Counted from the first letter of the stretch, positions 9,139 through 18,750 are shown. The stretch: 64,000 nucleotides of DNA from Corynebacterium jeddahense (GCF_028609865.1 NZ_CP063194.1:1426001-1490000), one strand, 5' to 3'. Program-made: numbers and translations. Notes: generated by a model not told the origin, from the letters alone.

Positions 9139-10599
9139 CTACCCTAGCGTTTCCGTCTTGCGCAGCACGGTGAAAAACATCGCGTCGGTGCCGTGGCGGT
9201 GCGGCCACATCTGCACGCTCGGCCCCGCGCCCGCGTCCTCCATGCCGGCCGCGAACTCGCGCGCATCGAGCTCCTCGACCCCGCCCTTCGCACACTGCTT
9301 CTCGACGATCCTCCGGGTCTCACGCACATCCGGCGAGCACGTCGAGTACACCACCACCCCGCCCGGCTTCGCCAGCGCGACGGCGGAGGCGAGCAGCTCC
9401 TCCTGCAGCCGGTTGAGCTCGGCGATGTCGCCCTCCGACTTCGTCCAGCGCGCCTCGGGGCGCCGCCGCAGCGCGCCGAGCCCGGAACACGGCGCGTCGA
9501 CGAGCACGCGGTCGTAGCCGGGCGCAAGCCCCGGGTCGCGCCCGTCCGCGGTGTGGACCGTCACCGGCAGGTCGCGCACCGTCTTGCTGATGAGCTCGGC
9601 GCGGTGGGGGCTGATTTCGACGGCGTCGACGCGGGCGCCGTCGATACGCGCAATCGCCCCGATGAGCGCGGCCTTCCCGCCCGGACCCGCGCACAGGTCA
9701 AGCCAGCGACCTTGATCGTTTGCGACGGGGACCTCGGTGACGGCGCGCGCGATGACCTGGGAGCCCTCGTCCTGCACCGCGGCGAGGCCCTCGCGCACCG
9801 GCTCGAGCTGGCCCGGGTCGCCCTCAGGCAGGTACACGGCGTACGGGGAGTACTTCCCCACCTCGCCACCGGTGGTCAGCGCGAGCTCCTCCGCGGTGAT
9901 CTCGCCCGGGCGCGCGACGAGGTGCACCACCGGGCGCGCCGAATCCGCCTCGAGCGCGGCCTCGAGCTCGCCCGCCCGGTCGCCGAGCGCCTCGGCGAAC
10001 GAGCGCGCGATCCACTCGGGGTGGGCGTGGGTGAACGCGAGCGCCCCGAGCTCGTCCGCCGGCGCGAGCCTCGCGAGCCACTCGTCTGCGGGCGTGCGCC
10101 CGATCGAGCGCAGCACCCCGTTCGCGAACCCCTTCGCCTTCGCCTGGTCCGCGGCCTCGACGAGGCGTACCGACGTGTCCACCGCCGCGTGGTCGCCCAC
10201 CCGGGTGTACAGCAGCTGGTACGCCCCGAGGCGCAGCGCGGCGAGCACCTCCGGGGCGATCCGCTCGAGCTCGCGCGAGGAGTTCTCCGCGATGACGGCG
10301 TCGAGCACGCCGAGGGTGCGCAGCGTGCCGTACGTCAGCTCGGTGGCGAACGCGGCGTCGCGCCCCGCAATCTTTCGCTCGCGCAAGATGCCGGGCAGCG
10401 TGAGGTTCGCGAACGCGCCGTCGCGTGTGACGCGCAGGACGACCTCGAACGCGGCCTCGCGGGCCGGGTCCCCGATGCCCGCCGGGCGGCCCTTCACGCT
10501 GTAGCGCTGGCGCGGCGTCGCGCTGGGGGACGCGGCGCGCTGCCGCGCGGGTTTGTCCTCGCGCCGCCCCGCCGACCTCGACCTGAATCCGCCACTCAC
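9139..10599 (-). CDS. rsmB: 16S rRNA (cytosine-C5) methyltransferase, RsmB/Sun family
   Basis: 486 aa. N-terminal NusB-like RNA-binding domain (about residues 45-175), then a Rossmann methyltransferase domain with [15 protein letters not shown] (SAM site), [13 protein letters not shown] (motif IV Cys) and [11 protein letters not shown] (catalytic TC motif VI). A basic, low-complexity N-terminal extension of about 40 residues ([14 protein letters not shown]) precedes the folded part. The GTG start overlaps the fmt stop (GTGA). Confidence 0.94.
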   Translation of the reverse strand: MSGGFRSRSAGRREDKPARQRAASPSATPRQRYSVKGRPAGIGDPAREAAFEVVLRVTRDGAFANLTLPGILRERKIAGRDAAFATELTYGTLRTLGVLDAVIAENSSRELERIAPEVLAALRLGAYQLLYTRVGDHAAVDTSVRLVEAADQAKAKGFANGVLRSIGRTPADEWLARLAPADELGALAFTHAHPEWIARSFAEALGDRAGELEAALEADSARPVVHLVARPGEITAEELALTTGGEVGKYSPYAVYLPEGDPGQLEPVREGLAAVQDEGSQVIARAVTEVPVANDQGRWLDLCAGPGGKAALIGAIARIDGARVDAVEISPHRAELISKTVRDLPVTVHTADGRDPGLAPGYDRVLVDAPCSGLGALRRRPEARWTKSEGDIAELNRLQEELLASAVALAKPGGVVVYSTCSPDVRETRRIVEKQCAKGGVEELDAREFAAGMEDAGAGPSVQMWPHRHGTDAMFFTVLRKTETLG

Positions 10600-11525
10600 T
10601 CGAACACCACTCCCTCGCGCGCGTCGGCGGCGAGCCCGCGGGCCCAGTCCGCCGCGTTCATCATCTTCTTCCCCGGCGGCTGGATCGTGCCGAGGGCGAC
10701 GTCCCTGTCCCCGGTGCCGACCCGGACCTCGTTCTTGCCGAACGCCGCCGCGCCGGGCTCAAGCGCCGCCCCGCCCGGCACCGTGACGGGGCCGAGCTTG
10801 ACGCGGTCGCCGTGCAGCGTCGTCCACGCGCCGGGCGCGGGCGTGTAGGCGCGGATCGTGCGCTCGACCACGGCCGCGGGGGCGGCCCAGTCGACCCGCG
10901 CGTCCGCCGGCGCGATCTTGTGCGCGTAGGTCCCCTCCGCGGGCTGCGGGCGCGGGGCGGCAGTACCGGCGGCGAGCGCATCCATCGTCTCGGCGAGTAG
11001 GTCCGCGCCCGCCAGGGCGAGGCGCTCGAGCAGCTGCCCGCTCGTCTCCCCGTCGGCGATGTCGGTGGAGAGCGTGCCCAGGATGTCGCCGGTGTCCAGG
11101 CCCTCGTCGATGCGGAACGTGGTCGCGCCCGTCGTCGTGTCCCCGTTGGCGATGGCGGCCTGGACGGGCGCGGCGCCGCGCCAGGCGGGCAGCAGCGAGA
11201 AGTGCAGGTTCACCCAGCCGTGCTCGGGGATGTCCAGCATGTCCGCCGGCACGAGGTTGCCGTACGCGACGACCGGGATCGCGTCGGGGGCGAGCTCGGT
11301 GAGGCGCGACCGGACGGCGTCGTCACGCGAAAGACGCTCAGGCGTGAGCACCTCGATGCCGTGCTCCACCGCGAGCGCCTTCACCGGCGATGGGTGCAGC
11401 GTGCGGCCGCGGCCCTTGCGGGCGTCGGGGCGCGTAAGCACCGCGACGACCTCGTGGTCGGAATTGATCAGCCGCTCGAGCGCCACCGCGGCGGGCTCGG
11501 GCGTGCCGGCGAATACAAGTCGCAT
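10596..11525 (-). CDS. fmt: Methionyl-tRNA formyltransferase
   Basis: 309-aa enzyme formylating initiator Met-tRNA with 10-formyl-THF. It has the N-terminal formyltransferase fold with [11 protein letters not shown] and [10 protein letters not shown], catalytic Asn in AYGNLVP, and a C-terminal OB-like domain. The ATG has AAGGAG upstream. Ten bases separate it from def; pairing formylation with deformylation in one operon is very common. GTGA overlap with rsmB downstream. Confidence 0.96.
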   Translation of the reverse strand: MRLVFAGTPEPAAVALERLINSDHEVVAVLTRPDARKGRGRTLHPSPVKALAVEHGIEVLTPERLSRDDAVRSRLTELAPDAIPVVAYGNLVPADMLDIPEHGWVNLHFSLLPAWRGAAPVQAAIANGDTTTGATTFRIDEGLDTGDILGTLSTDIADGETSGQLLERLALAGADLLAETMDALAAGTAAPRPQPAEGTYAHKIAPADARVDWAAPAAVVERTIRAYTPAPGAWTTLHGDRVKLGPVTVPGGAALEPGAAAFGKNEVRVGTGDRDVALGTIQPPGKKMMNAADWARGLAADAREGVVFE

Positions 11526-11535
11526 GCCTTGCTCC

Positions 11536-12027
11536 TTAGCTCCAGTCTGCGGCGCGGATCGCCGCCATCGCTTGCTTGCGCTGCTCGGGCGCCATGCGCC
11601 GCATGAACATGACCCCGTCGAGGTGGTCGGTCTCGTGCTGGATGCAGCGGGCCAGCAGCCCCGTCGCGCGCAGGGCGAGCGGACGGCCGTGGCAGTCCTG
11701 ACCGCTGGCGACCACGGTGTTGTGCCGCGTCACCTCGCCGCGCACCCCGGGCACGGACAGGCAGCCCTCCGCGCCCGTCTGCATCGCCTCGCCGAGGGGG
11801 CGCCACCGCGGGTTCACGATGTGGCCGCGCAGCCCCTGGCAGTCGAAGACGAACACCCGCCGGGCGAGCCCGACCTGGTTCGCGGCCAGCCCCACCCCGC
11901 CGGCGTGGTCCATCGTCTCCAGCATGTCCGCGACCAGGCGCTCCAGGCCCGCGTCGAACGCGGCGACGGGCGACGCGGCGGAGTTGAGGACGGGGTCGCC
12001 GAACAGTCGGATCTCGCGGATGGCCAT
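11536..12027 (-). CDS. def: Peptide deformylase
   Basis: 163-aa metalloprotease removing the N-formyl group from nascent proteins. All three signatures are present: GVGLAANQ (residues 44-51), EGCLS (87-91, metal Cys) and HETDH (131-135, metal His plus catalytic Glu). There is no Shine-Dalgarno before ATG 12027; TACACT lies 8 nt upstream, so initiation is probably leaderless. Situated 10 bp before fmt. Confidence 0.96.
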   Translation of the reverse strand: MAIREIRLFGDPVLNSAASPVAAFDAGLERLVADMLETMDHAGGVGLAANQVGLARRVFVFDCQGLRGHIVNPRWRPLGEAMQTGAEGCLSVPGVRGEVTRHNTVVASGQDCHGRPLALRATGLLARCIQHETDHLDGVMFMRRMAPEQRKQAMAAIRAADWS

Positions 12028-12035
12028 GGGCAGCC

Positions 12036-12041
12036 AGTGTA
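12036..12041 (-). promoter_or_regulatory. Putative -10 element (TACACT) for a leaderless def transcript
   Basis: TACACT on the minus strand is 8 nt before the def ATG, in the 27-bp gap after priA, with no Shine-Dalgarno present. It would drive def-fmt-rsmB-rpe-rib independently of priA. Confidence 0.45.
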
Positions 12042-12054
12042 CTGGGCGCGCCGC

Positions 12055-14064
12055 CTACCCGATATCCACCGGGTCCACCTGGATGCGCAGCGGCGCCTCC
12101 TGCTTCGCCGTCGCCCACGCGACCGCCCCCGCGCGCAGCGCCTTGCCCAGCGCCGAGCGCGACTGCAGCGGCGAGCGCACCAACATGCGCTGCGCCGGGC
12201 CGAGCGCCTCGCGGTTCCACTCCCCCGGCAGCCGCGTCCCGGCCGGCAGATCCACCGGCCCGAGCAGCTCGGTGTGCTCCGGCAACTCCACCCCGGCGAA
12301 GAACCGCTCGAGCCCGTCGCGCGGGGCGTCGACGACCGCCACGCGCGCCGCGGGCGGGAACCGCGCCTCGCGCCGCAGCTGCAGCTCGGCGGCCGCGAAC
12401 CCCGGCGCATCCCACCTGATGAGGTGCTGCACCGCGGGCAGGGACGGCTCCGCGACCACGACGACCTCGCCGCCGTCCCCGCCCGGCTGGACGAGCGCCG
12501 CGGCCCCCATCCACGCCGCGAGCGTATCCTCCACCGCCCGCAAGTCCGGGCGCTGCAGCAGCGCCCACGCGTCGAGCAGCACCGCGGCACCGTACCCGCC
12601 GTCCACCCGCGGCTCCGCGCCCGGGGTGGCCACCACGAGCTGCGCGCCGGGCTCGACCCGGGTGAGGATCCGCTCGCCGCTCGACGTCTTCACCTTGTAC
12701 TTGGCAAACGCCCGGCCGAGCTCCTCCGCCGTACGCTCGGCCCCGAGCACCACCGCCCGCAGCTTGCGCGACCCGCACGCCGGGCATACATGCGCCGGGT
12801 CCATCCGCCCGCACCAGCGACAGGTCGGGGCGGCCGCCTCGCCGCCCGAGGGCAGCCCGAGCGGCCCGTTGCACCAGCGGCACCGCGCGGGCGTGCGGCA
12901 CTGGCCGCAGGCGAGCGTCTGCACATACCCGGTGCGCGGCACCTGGAACAGCACCGGCGCGCCCCGCTCGAGCGCGCGCGACGCGGCCTGGAATGCCACC
13001 GACGGCATGCGCGCCCGCTTCGCCCGCGGGTCGCGCTCCAGCTCGACGTCCGAATCCCCGGCCGCGTGGATGTACGGCGCGCGCGTGCGCAGCACGGCCC
13101 GCGGCGCCACGAGCTCGTGCATCCACCCGGACTCCACGAGCAGCTGCGTTTCCGCCGTGCGCGCGTACCCGCCGACGAGCAGGGAGCAGCCCTCGAGCGC
13201 GCTGCGCGTCGTCAGCACCTCCCGCGCGTGCGAATACGGCGCGCGGGGGTCGACGAGGCTGCCGTCGCCGTCGAACATCACCGCCGCGAGGCGCAGGTTG
13301 CGCACCGGCGCGAACGCCGCCGAGCGCGTCCCCACCACAATCCTGCCCTGGCCGTGCAGGACGGAGAGGTAGCGCGAGTACCGCGCCTGCGGGCCCTGCG
13401 CGGCCGTCAGCGTGGTTACCTGCCGGGGCCCGACGACCTCGCGCAGCGCCGCCTCGCAAGCGTCCACATCCTTTTGGTCCGGCACGACGATGAGCGCGCC
13501 GCCGCCGTCGAGCGCCACCTTCGCCGCCAGCACCGCGAGCGCCTCCGGCCACCCATCCCCAGGCGTCACCTGCCACGCCGCCCGGGCCACCTTGCCGCCC
13601 ACCACCGCGTCGACGAAGGATTCGCCGTGCGTGTACGCCGTCCACGCCGACAGGTCCGGCTCCCCCACCTCGCCAAGCGCCTCCCACGGCGTGGACGTGT
13701 CCGTCTCCTCCGCCTTCGCGTGGCGCGCCGGGATGGCCGCGCGGTAGAGGTCGGAGCGGATGCCCGCGTAGCGGTCCGCGAGGGCGTCGATAAGCATCCG
13801 CGTCGGCTCAGGCGCGACCACCTCCGGCGAGATGACCCGCTCGAGGTAGCGCAGCGAGGCCTCGTGCCGCGACTGCGCGGCGCGCTCGAGCACGAGCGCG
13901 TCGACGAGCCGGCCGGCGAAGCGCACCCGCACCCGCACCCCGGGCTGCGCGGCCTCGGCGTCGCGCTCGTCCACGAGGTAGTCGAACGCGCGGTCGAGGT
14001 GCGCGAGGCCGAGCATGGGCAGCACGCGCGCGATAGGGCGGTCGGCGGCGCGCGTGTTGGACAT
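12055..14064 (-). CDS. priA: Primosomal PriA homologue lacking helicase motifs
   Basis: 669-aa actinobacterial-type PriA, thought to help restart stalled forks. The N-terminal DNA-binding part starts near IARVLPMLGLAHLDRAFDYLV, and the zinc region (about residues 386-431) has four paired CxxC-type motifs. The nucleotide-binding site is degenerate: the Walker A position reads TPGDGWPEA (around residue 163), with no GKT/S, and no DEAH box is visible. This is characteristic of actinobacterial PriA, so helicase activity is not expected. ATG 14064 is chosen because TAGAAT lies 8 nt upstream; a longer reading has no ribosome-binding site. Confidence 0.9.
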   Translation of the reverse strand: MSNTRAADRPIARVLPMLGLAHLDRAFDYLVDERDAEAAQPGVRVRVRFAGRLVDALVLERAAQSRHEASLRYLERVISPEVVAPEPTRMLIDALADRYAGIRSDLYRAAIPARHAKAEETDTSTPWEALGEVGEPDLSAWTAYTHGESFVDAVVGGKVARAAWQVTPGDGWPEALAVLAAKVALDGGGALIVVPDQKDVDACEAALREVVGPRQVTTLTAAQGPQARYSRYLSVLHGQGRIVVGTRSAAFAPVRNLRLAAVMFDGDGSLVDPRAPYSHAREVLTTRSALEGCSLLVGGYARTAETQLLVESGWMHELVAPRAVLRTRAPYIHAAGDSDVELERDPRAKRARMPSVAFQAASRALERGAPVLFQVPRTGYVQTLACGQCRTPARCRWCNGPLGLPSGGEAAAPTCRWCGRMDPAHVCPACGSRKLRAVVLGAERTAEELGRAFAKYKVKTSSGERILTRVEPGAQLVVATPGAEPRVDGGYGAAVLLDAWALLQRPDLRAVEDTLAAWMGAAALVQPGGDGGEVVVVAEPSLPAVQHLIRWDAPGFAAAELQLRREARFPPAARVAVVDAPRDGLERFFAGVELPEHTELLGPVDLPAGTRLPGEWNREALGPAQRMLVRSPLQSRSALGKALRAGAVAWATAKQEAPLRIQVDPVDIG

Positions 14065-14072
14065 GAGCACGC

Positions 14073-14078
14073 ATTCTA
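14073..14078 (-). promoter_or_regulatory. Putative -10 element (TAGAAT) for a leaderless priA transcript
   Basis: TAGAAT on the minus strand is a near-consensus -10 hexamer 8 nt before ATG 14064. There is no Shine-Dalgarno. It lies in the divergent 121-bp region shared with the deacetylase gene. Confidence 0.5.
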
Positions 14079-14112
14079 AACCACCCGCCGACACGCCCGC
14101 CCGGCCCCAAAG

Positions 14113-14140
14113 TGCGACTTCAAGCGAGGTGCGGTACTAA
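14113..14140 (+). promoter_or_regulatory. Possible promoter for the polysaccharide deacetylase
   Basis: TACTAA at 14135-14140 preceded by TGCGAC at 14113-14118 (16-bp spacer). The -35 is weak. This would leave a leader of about 40 nt before ATG 14186. Confidence 0.3.
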
Positions 14141-14185
14141 TAAAGACATTCTCCGCCGCTGAACGACGAAAGAAGCCCCGCCGCC

Positions 14186-15187
14186 ATGAAACGCCTCGTG
14201 CCCGCCGCGCTCTCCCTGTGCATGTCCGTTGCGCTCACGGCGGCGGGTGCCGCAGTAGGTGCCGGGCCCGCCGGGGCGCTCGAGCTGCCGCTGATCACGC
14301 CGGTGGCGAAGGCGCCGAACCCACAACTTATCCCGGGCGACATCTTTGGCCCGATCCTGGCGCAGGGCACGGGATCCCCGATCGACGGCAGCTCCTCGTT
14401 CGTCTCCGGCTCCTCCCAGCGCGCCAACAACGCGGTGCAGGACGGGTGGAAGCGGGCGTACGGGAGCCTGCCCCCGCAGGTGCAGCAGGCGGTGCCGCCG
14501 CAGCTTCGCCCCGCCGAGGCGCCGCTGCCGCCCGAGGTCACCGTCGTGCCCGCCCACGAGCCGTCGCCCGCGCCGGAGCCGCCGAAGTGCTTCAACTGCG
14601 TGGCCATCACGTACGACGACGGCCCCGTCCCGGGCACGACCGAGCAGCTGCTGGATACGCTCAAGCGCAAGAACGTCCACGCCACGTTCTTCATGGTGGG
14701 CCAGAACGCGGACGCCTACCCGCAGCTCGTGCGCCGCGTCCGCGACGAGGGCCACACCATCGGCAACCACTCCTACTCCCACCCCGACCTCGCCCACCAG
14801 GCGGACGGCGCCATCGCGGCGCAGTTCGACGACACCTCCGCCGCGCTCGAACGCGCCGCCGGCGTGCACCCGGTCTGGGCGCGCCCGCCGTACGGCTCCT
14901 ACGACGGCAGGGTCGCCGCCGCGGCCGGCGCGCGCGGGATGTCGCTCGCGGTGTGGAGCGTCGACACCGCCGACTGGCAGCACCGCAACACCGCCACCAC
15001 CTGCTCGCGGGCGGTCGAGGGTGCGCACGAAGGCTCGATCATCCTCATGCACGACATCCACCAGCCGACCGTCGACGCCGCGGAGTGCGTCATCGACGGC
15101 CTGCGCGCGAAGGGCCTGCGCCCCGTCAGCCTCGAGGAGATGTTCCGGCACCCCGAGCCGGGCCACGTGTACGACCGCGACGAGTAG
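14186..15187 (+). CDS. Secreted polysaccharide deacetylase (NodB domain)
   Basis: 333 aa. N-terminal signal peptide (about residues 1-31, ending AGPAGA), a proline-rich linker to about residue 133, then a NodB/CE4 catalytic domain: TYDDGP (142-147), HSYSH (metal His 195 and 199), RPPYG, SVDTADW and ILMHD. These metal-dependent hydrolases remove N- or O-acetyl groups from peptidoglycan or other surface glycans; substrate cannot be read from sequence. TYDDGP replaces the usual TFDDGP conservatively. It is a single plus-strand gene between divergent priA and convergent metK, 24 bp from the metK stop. Confidence 0.93.
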   Translation: MKRLVPAALSLCMSVALTAAGAAVGAGPAGALELPLITPVAKAPNPQLIPGDIFGPILAQGTGSPIDGSSSFVSGSSQRANNAVQDGWKRAYGSLPPQVQQAVPPQLRPAEAPLPPEVTVVPAHEPSPAPEPPKCFNCVAITYDDGPVPGTTEQLLDTLKRKNVHATFFMVGQNADAYPQLVRRVRDEGHTIGNHSYSHPDLAHQADGAIAAQFDDTSAALERAAGVHPVWARPPYGSYDGRVAAAAGARGMSLAVWSVDTADWQHRNTATTCSRAVEGAHEGSIILMHDIHQPTVDAAECVIDGLRAKGLRPVSLEEMFRHPEPGHVYDRDE

Positions 15188-15210
15188 CCGCGGTCCCCCA
15201 GAGGGGCGCC

Positions 15211-16428
15211 TTAGAGCCCGGCCGCGCCGCGCAGGTCGTCGGCCTTATTCGTGCGCTCCCACGGCACGTCGATGTCGGTACGGCCGAAGTGGCCGTACGC
15301 GGCCGTCTGCGCGTAGATCGGGCGCTTGAGGTCGAGCTCGCGGATGATCGCGTCCGGGCGGAGGTCGAATACCTTCTCCACGGCCTGCTGGATCGTCTCG
15401 TTGGTCTGCCCCTCGGCGGCGGTGCCGAAGGTCTCCACGTACAGGCCCACCGGGTTGGCGCGTCCGATGGCGTAGGCGACCTGCACCTCGACGCGGTCCG
15501 CCAGGCCCGCGGCGACGATGTTCTTGGCCACCCAGCGCATCGCGTAGGCCGCCGAGCGATCCACCTTTGACGGGTCCTTGCCGGAGAACGCGCCGCCGCC
15601 GTGGCGGGCCATGCCACCGTACGTGTCCACGATGATCTTGCGGCCCGTCAGGCCCGCGTCACTCATCGGGCCACCCTGGATGAAGGAGCCGGACGGGTTG
15701 ATGAGCACCTTCGTGTCGGCGCGGTAGTACTGCTCGAGGCCGGCGTCGGCGATCACCCAGTCGATGACGTGCTCGCGCAGCGCGCGCTCGAGCGCCTCGC
15801 CGGTGAAGTCCGGGTCGTGCTGGGTGGAGATGACGATGGTGTCGATAAAGGCCGGGGTCTCACCGTCGTAGGCGAAGGTGACCTGGGTCTTGCCGTCCGG
15901 GCGCAGGCCTTCGACGATGCCCTCGTGGCGCGCCTGCGAGAGGCGGCGCGCGAGGCGGTGCGCCGTGGAGATCGGCAGCGGCATGTACTCCGGGGTCTCG
16001 TTCGTGGCGTAGCCAAACATGAGGCCCTGGTCGCCCGCGCCCGTCTGGTCGCCCTCGCCGGTCGAGGTGTGCTCGCGGACCTCCTGGGAGGTGACCACGC
16101 CGTCGTGGATCTCGGAGGACTGGTCGCCGATTGCGACGTTGACACCGCAGCTGCGGCCGTCGAAGCCGACCTCGGAGGAGTCGAACCCGATCTCGACGAG
16201 CTTCTCGCGCACGATCTGCGCGATGTTCGAGTACGCCGAGGTGCGCACCTCGCCGGCGACGTGGACCTGGCCCGTCGTCGCGAGCGTTTCTACCGCAACC
16301 TTCGATTCCGGATCCTGGGCGAGCATGTCGTCGAGGATCGCGTCCGAGATCGCGTCGCAAATCTTGTCGGGGTGGCCCTCGGTGACGGATTCGCTGGTGA
16401 ACAGGCGGAAGTAGGTGTCAGTGGACAA
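15211..16428 (-). CDS. metK: S-adenosylmethionine synthase
   Basis: 405-aa methionine adenosyltransferase making SAM from methionine and ATP. Signatures include [23 protein letters not shown] (hexapeptide) and [15 protein letters not shown]. The initiator is TTG at 16428, supported by AAGGAAAG with six bases of spacing and by the family N-terminus beginning just after. It stands alone: coaBC is 75 bp upstream and the convergent deacetylase ends 24 bp away. A perfect TAGAC-N6-GTCTA palindrome upstream predicts control by the methionine repressor McbR. Confidence 0.98.
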   Translation of the reverse strand: MSTDTYFRLFTSESVTEGHPDKICDAISDAILDDMLAQDPESKVAVETLATTGQVHVAGEVRTSAYSNIAQIVREKLVEIGFDSSEVGFDGRSCGVNVAIGDQSSEIHDGVVTSQEVREHTSTGEGDQTGAGDQGLMFGYATNETPEYMPLPISTAHRLARRLSQARHEGIVEGLRPDGKTQVTFAYDGETPAFIDTIVISTQHDPDFTGEALERALREHVIDWVIADAGLEQYYRADTKVLINPSGSFIQGGPMSDAGLTGRKIIVDTYGGMARHGGGAFSGKDPSKVDRSAAYAMRWVAKNIVAAGLADRVEVQVAYAIGRANPVGLYVETFGTAAEGQTNETIQQAVEKVFDLRPDAIIRELDLKRPIYAQTAAYGHFGRTDIDVPWERTNKADDLRGAAGL

Positions 16429-16476
16429 AGTAGTCTTTCCTTCATGTGAGAGCAGGCAGTAAAGCCAAGCCCACGA

Positions 16477-16492
16477 TAGACCAAGCTGTCTA
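16477..16492 (-). promoter_or_regulatory. McbR-type operator upstream of metK
   Basis: TAGAC-CAAGCT-GTCTA on the plus strand is an exact match to the TAGAC-N6-GTCTA inverted repeat bound by the TetR-type repressor McbR of Corynebacterium glutamicum, whose regulon includes metK. It begins 48 bp upstream of the TTG start. In C. glutamicum S-adenosylhomocysteine releases McbR. The mcbR gene itself is not in the window. Confidence 0.8.
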
Positions 16493-16503
16493 ACTTGGCA
16501 ACG

Positions 16504-17766
16504 CTAGCGGGATAGCCGCTCCACCGCGTCCCAAATCCGCACAGCCACCTCGTGCTTCGTGCCGTCCGGGATCTCCTCCTCGCCCCCGCCGGCGGCGAGC
16601 AGCCAGCCGCGGTTGCGGTCCTGGCCGAACACCCCGCCGCCGGAGACCGAGTTCACCATGAGCATGTCCGCGCCCTTCCGGGCGAGCTTCGCCCGCCCGT
16701 GCTCGAGCTCGTGGTCGGTCTCGGCCGCGAAGCCGATGATCGTCGCGTCGGTCTCCCCCGCATCCCGCTTTGCGACGAGCCCCTTGAGCACGTCCGGGTT
16801 TTCCACGAGGTGGATGGTGGACAGCGCGTCGTCGCTCGTGCCCTTCTTCAGCTTCGTGCCCGCCTCCGATTCGGGGCGGAAATCCGCGACGGCCGCCGCC
16901 ATGATGATCACGTCCGCATCGGCGGCGCGCTCGTTCATCTCCCGCTCGAGGTCGCGCGTCGAGCGCACCCGCACGACCTCCGCGCCCGCCGGGGGTTCGA
17001 GTTCGTCGGTGTTGCCCGCGACGATCGTCACCGCAGCGCCGCGCTGCGCCGCGATGTCGCCGAGCGCAAAGCCCTGCTTGCCCGAGGAGCGGTTGCCGAT
17101 GAAGCGGACCGGGTCGATATTCTCCTGCGTCCCGCCGGCGCTGATGAGCACCCGCTTGCCCTCGAGCGTGCGCTCGAACGGGCCGGTCGCGGCGACGGTG
17201 CGGGCGAGCTCCGCGATGACGTCCGGCTCCGGCAGGCGCCCCGGCCCAGAGTCCTTCCCCGTGAGGCGCCCGTGGGCGGGCTCGAGGACGGTGATGCCGC
17301 GCTCACGCAGCGTCGCCACGTTCGCCCGCGTCGCCGGGTTGCGCCACATCTCGGTGTGCATGGCCGGCGCGAGGACGACCGGGCACGTGGCCACCAGGAT
17401 CGTCGAGGTGAGCAGGTCGTCCGCCCGCCCCGTCGCGACGCGGGCGATGAGGTCCGCGGTCGCCGGGGCGACAACGATGAGGTCCGCCTCCTGGCCGAGC
17501 CGGACGTGTTGCACCTCGTCGACGCGGGTGAACACGCCGGTGTCCACCGGGTTGCCGCTGAGCGCCTCAAAGGTCGCGGCGCCGACGAACCGCAGAGCGT
17601 TTTCCGTCGGGATGACGCGGACGCTATCGCCGCGCTCCGTGAAGTTGCGGATGAGGTGGCACGCCTTGTACGCGGCGATGCCGCCGGCGACCCCGACGAT
17701 CACGTTCGCGGGTGTGTGTGCCCCGTCGGGCACCGCCTGTGGTTGCGTCGATACGCCTTCGCTCAT
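16504..17766 (-). CDS. coaBC: Bifunctional CoaBC (Dfp): PPC synthetase/decarboxylase
   Basis: 420-aa CoA-biosynthesis fusion. The N-terminal flavoprotein CoaC (about residues 15-185) decarboxylates 4'-phosphopantothenoyl-cysteine (GVAGGIAAYK, PAMHTEMW, the actinobacterial form of PxMNxxMW). The C-terminal CoaB (about 195-415) makes that substrate with CTP (ISAGGTQENIDPVRFIGNRSSGKQG; AAAVADFRP; LKKG). ATG 17766 is preferred over an in-frame TTG 9 bases upstream. No Shine-Dalgarno is present; TATGCT lies 8 nt before the ATG directly after the rpoZ terminator. Confidence 0.95.
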   Translation of the reverse strand: MSEGVSTQPQAVPDGAHTPANVIVGVAGGIAAYKACHLIRNFTERGDSVRVIPTENALRFVGAATFEALSGNPVDTGVFTRVDEVQHVRLGQEADLIVVAPATADLIARVATGRADDLLTSTILVATCPVVLAPAMHTEMWRNPATRANVATLRERGITVLEPAHGRLTGKDSGPGRLPEPDVIAELARTVAATGPFERTLEGKRVLISAGGTQENIDPVRFIGNRSSGKQGFALGDIAAQRGAAVTIVAGNTDELEPPAGAEVVRVRSTRDLEREMNERAADADVIIMAAAVADFRPESEAGTKLKKGTSDDALSTIHLVENPDVLKGLVAKRDAGETDATIIGFAAETDHELEHGRAKLARKGADMLMVNSVSGGGVFGQDRNRGWLLAAGGGEEEIPDGTKHEVAVRIWDAVERLSR

Positions 17767-17774
17767 GAGGGCCA

Positions 17775-17780
17775 AGCATA
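17775..17780 (-). promoter_or_regulatory. Putative -10 element (TATGCT) for a leaderless coaBC transcript
   Basis: TATGCT on the minus strand starts immediately after the T-tract of the rpoZ terminator and ends 8 nt before ATG 17766. The terminator would isolate coaBC from upstream transcription, so a promoter is needed here. Confidence 0.5.
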
Positions 17781-17822
17781 CAAAAACGCCGCCTCCCCGC
17801 AGCGTGTGCGGGGAGGCGGCGT
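17781..17822 (-). terminator. Strong intrinsic terminator after rpoZ
   Basis: A perfect 16-bp GC-rich stem (arms 17786-17801 and 17807-17822) with a 5-nt loop, followed on the minus strand by TTTTTG. It lies 8 bp after the rpoZ stop and ends the pyr/gmk/rpoZ transcription unit. Confidence 0.9.
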
Positions 17823-17830
17823 ACGAGGCG

Positions 17831-18145
17831 CTACTGGCCCTCTTCGTGCTCGAGGAGGCCGGCCTCGATCTCGCGCAGCGCGATCGACAGCGGCTTCTCG
17901 CCAGCCTCGGGGGTGACCAGCGGGCCGATGAATTCGAACACGCCGTCCTCGGAGTTCTGGTAGAAGCTGTTGATCTGGCGCGCGCGCTTTGCGGCGAAGA
18001 TCACCAGCGCGTACTTCGACGAGACCTTGCTCAGGAGCTCGTCGATCGGCGGGGCGGTAATGCCCTCCGGGGTGTCGTAGACGCTCTCCTGCCGGGTCTC
18101 CTCGGCAGCGTCCGTCTGCGAAAGGTCGTTGGTTGTGTTGCTCAC
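17831..18145 (-). CDS. rpoZ: RNA polymerase omega subunit
   Basis: 104 aa. Small subunit that helps RNA polymerase assembly. The core motif [34 protein letters not shown] is typical of actinobacterial omega (shown here in full only by position, about residues 31-64); [14 protein letters not shown] closes the conserved part. GTG 18145 (MSNTTND) matches known corynebacterial N-termini; GTG 12 bases upstream is an alternative. Located 15 bp after gmk, an arrangement widespread in bacteria. Confidence 0.95.
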   Translation of the reverse strand: MSNTTNDLSQTDAAEETRQESVYDTPEGITAPPIDELLSKVSSKYALVIFAAKRARQINSFYQNSEDGVFEFIGPLVTPEAGEKPLSIALREIEAGLLEHEEGQ

Positions 18146-18160
18146 GTGTAAACCCACTCG

Positions 18161-18748
18161 CTAACTGTTGGTTGAAGATGATCCTGCGAGGATGTTGGCG
18201 ATGCGCGCCACCGCCTCGTCGACGTCGTCGTTGACCACGACGGCGTCGAATTCCCCTTGCGCGTCGAGCTCCTCACGAGCGGTGGCGAGACGGCGCTCAA
18301 TGACCTCGGGGGTCTCCGTGCCGCGGCCGGTGAGGCGCTGCACGAGGATGTCCCAGGACGGCGGCGCCAAGAACACCGTCTGTGCCTCCGGCATAAGCCG
18401 CTTGATGTTGCGGGCGCCGGCCAAGTCAACCTCGACCAGCACCGGGCGGCCCGCCTCGAGCGCCTCCTGCACCGGGCCGGCGGGGGTGCCGGAGCGCTGC
18501 AGGCCACCGTGGATGTCGGCCCACTCGAGCATCTCGCCCGCGTCGATCCGGGACTGGAAGTCCTCGGGCGAGACGAAGAAGTAGTCGGTGCCGTCAACCT
18601 CTCCGGGGCGCGGGGCGCGGGTGGTCATGGAGACGGAGAAATACAGGTCCGGCACGTCACCGCGCAGGCGGCTGACCACCGTTGACTTTCCCACCGCGGA
18701 CGGGCCGGCCAGCACGACCAGCCGCCCGCGCGGCGCCACCTGAGCCAC
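18161..18748 (-). CDS. gmk: Guanylate kinase
   Basis: 195-aa kinase converting GMP to GDP. The Walker A loop is [14 protein letters not shown]-binding residues lie in [30 protein letters not shown] supplies the Walker B-like Asp. The GTG start has AAGAGA upstream and follows mihF by 2 bp. Linkage to rpoZ and the pyrimidine block groups nucleotide synthesis with transcription. Confidence 0.97.
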   Translation of the reverse strand: MAQVAPRGRLVVLAGPSAVGKSTVVSRLRGDVPDLYFSVSMTTRAPRPGEVDGTDYFFVSPEDFQSRIDAGEMLEWADIHGGLQRSGTPAGPVQEALEAGRPVLVEVDLAGARNIKRLMPEAQTVFLAPPSWDILVQRLTGRGTETPEVIERRLATAREELDAQGEFDAVVVNDDVDEAVARIANILAGSSSTNS

Positions 18749-18750
18749 GC

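Noticed and set aside
7485..9139. FMN riboswitch ahead of the riboflavin genes
   Set aside because: ribD overlaps rpe, leaving no leader; no RFN-like conserved boxes are seen in nearby gaps.
14218..15570. Plus-strand frame of 450 codons overlapping the deacetylase
   Set aside because: It is a second frame through the deacetylase and the end of metK with Arg/Ala-rich content; the NodB frame has signal peptide and catalytic motifs.
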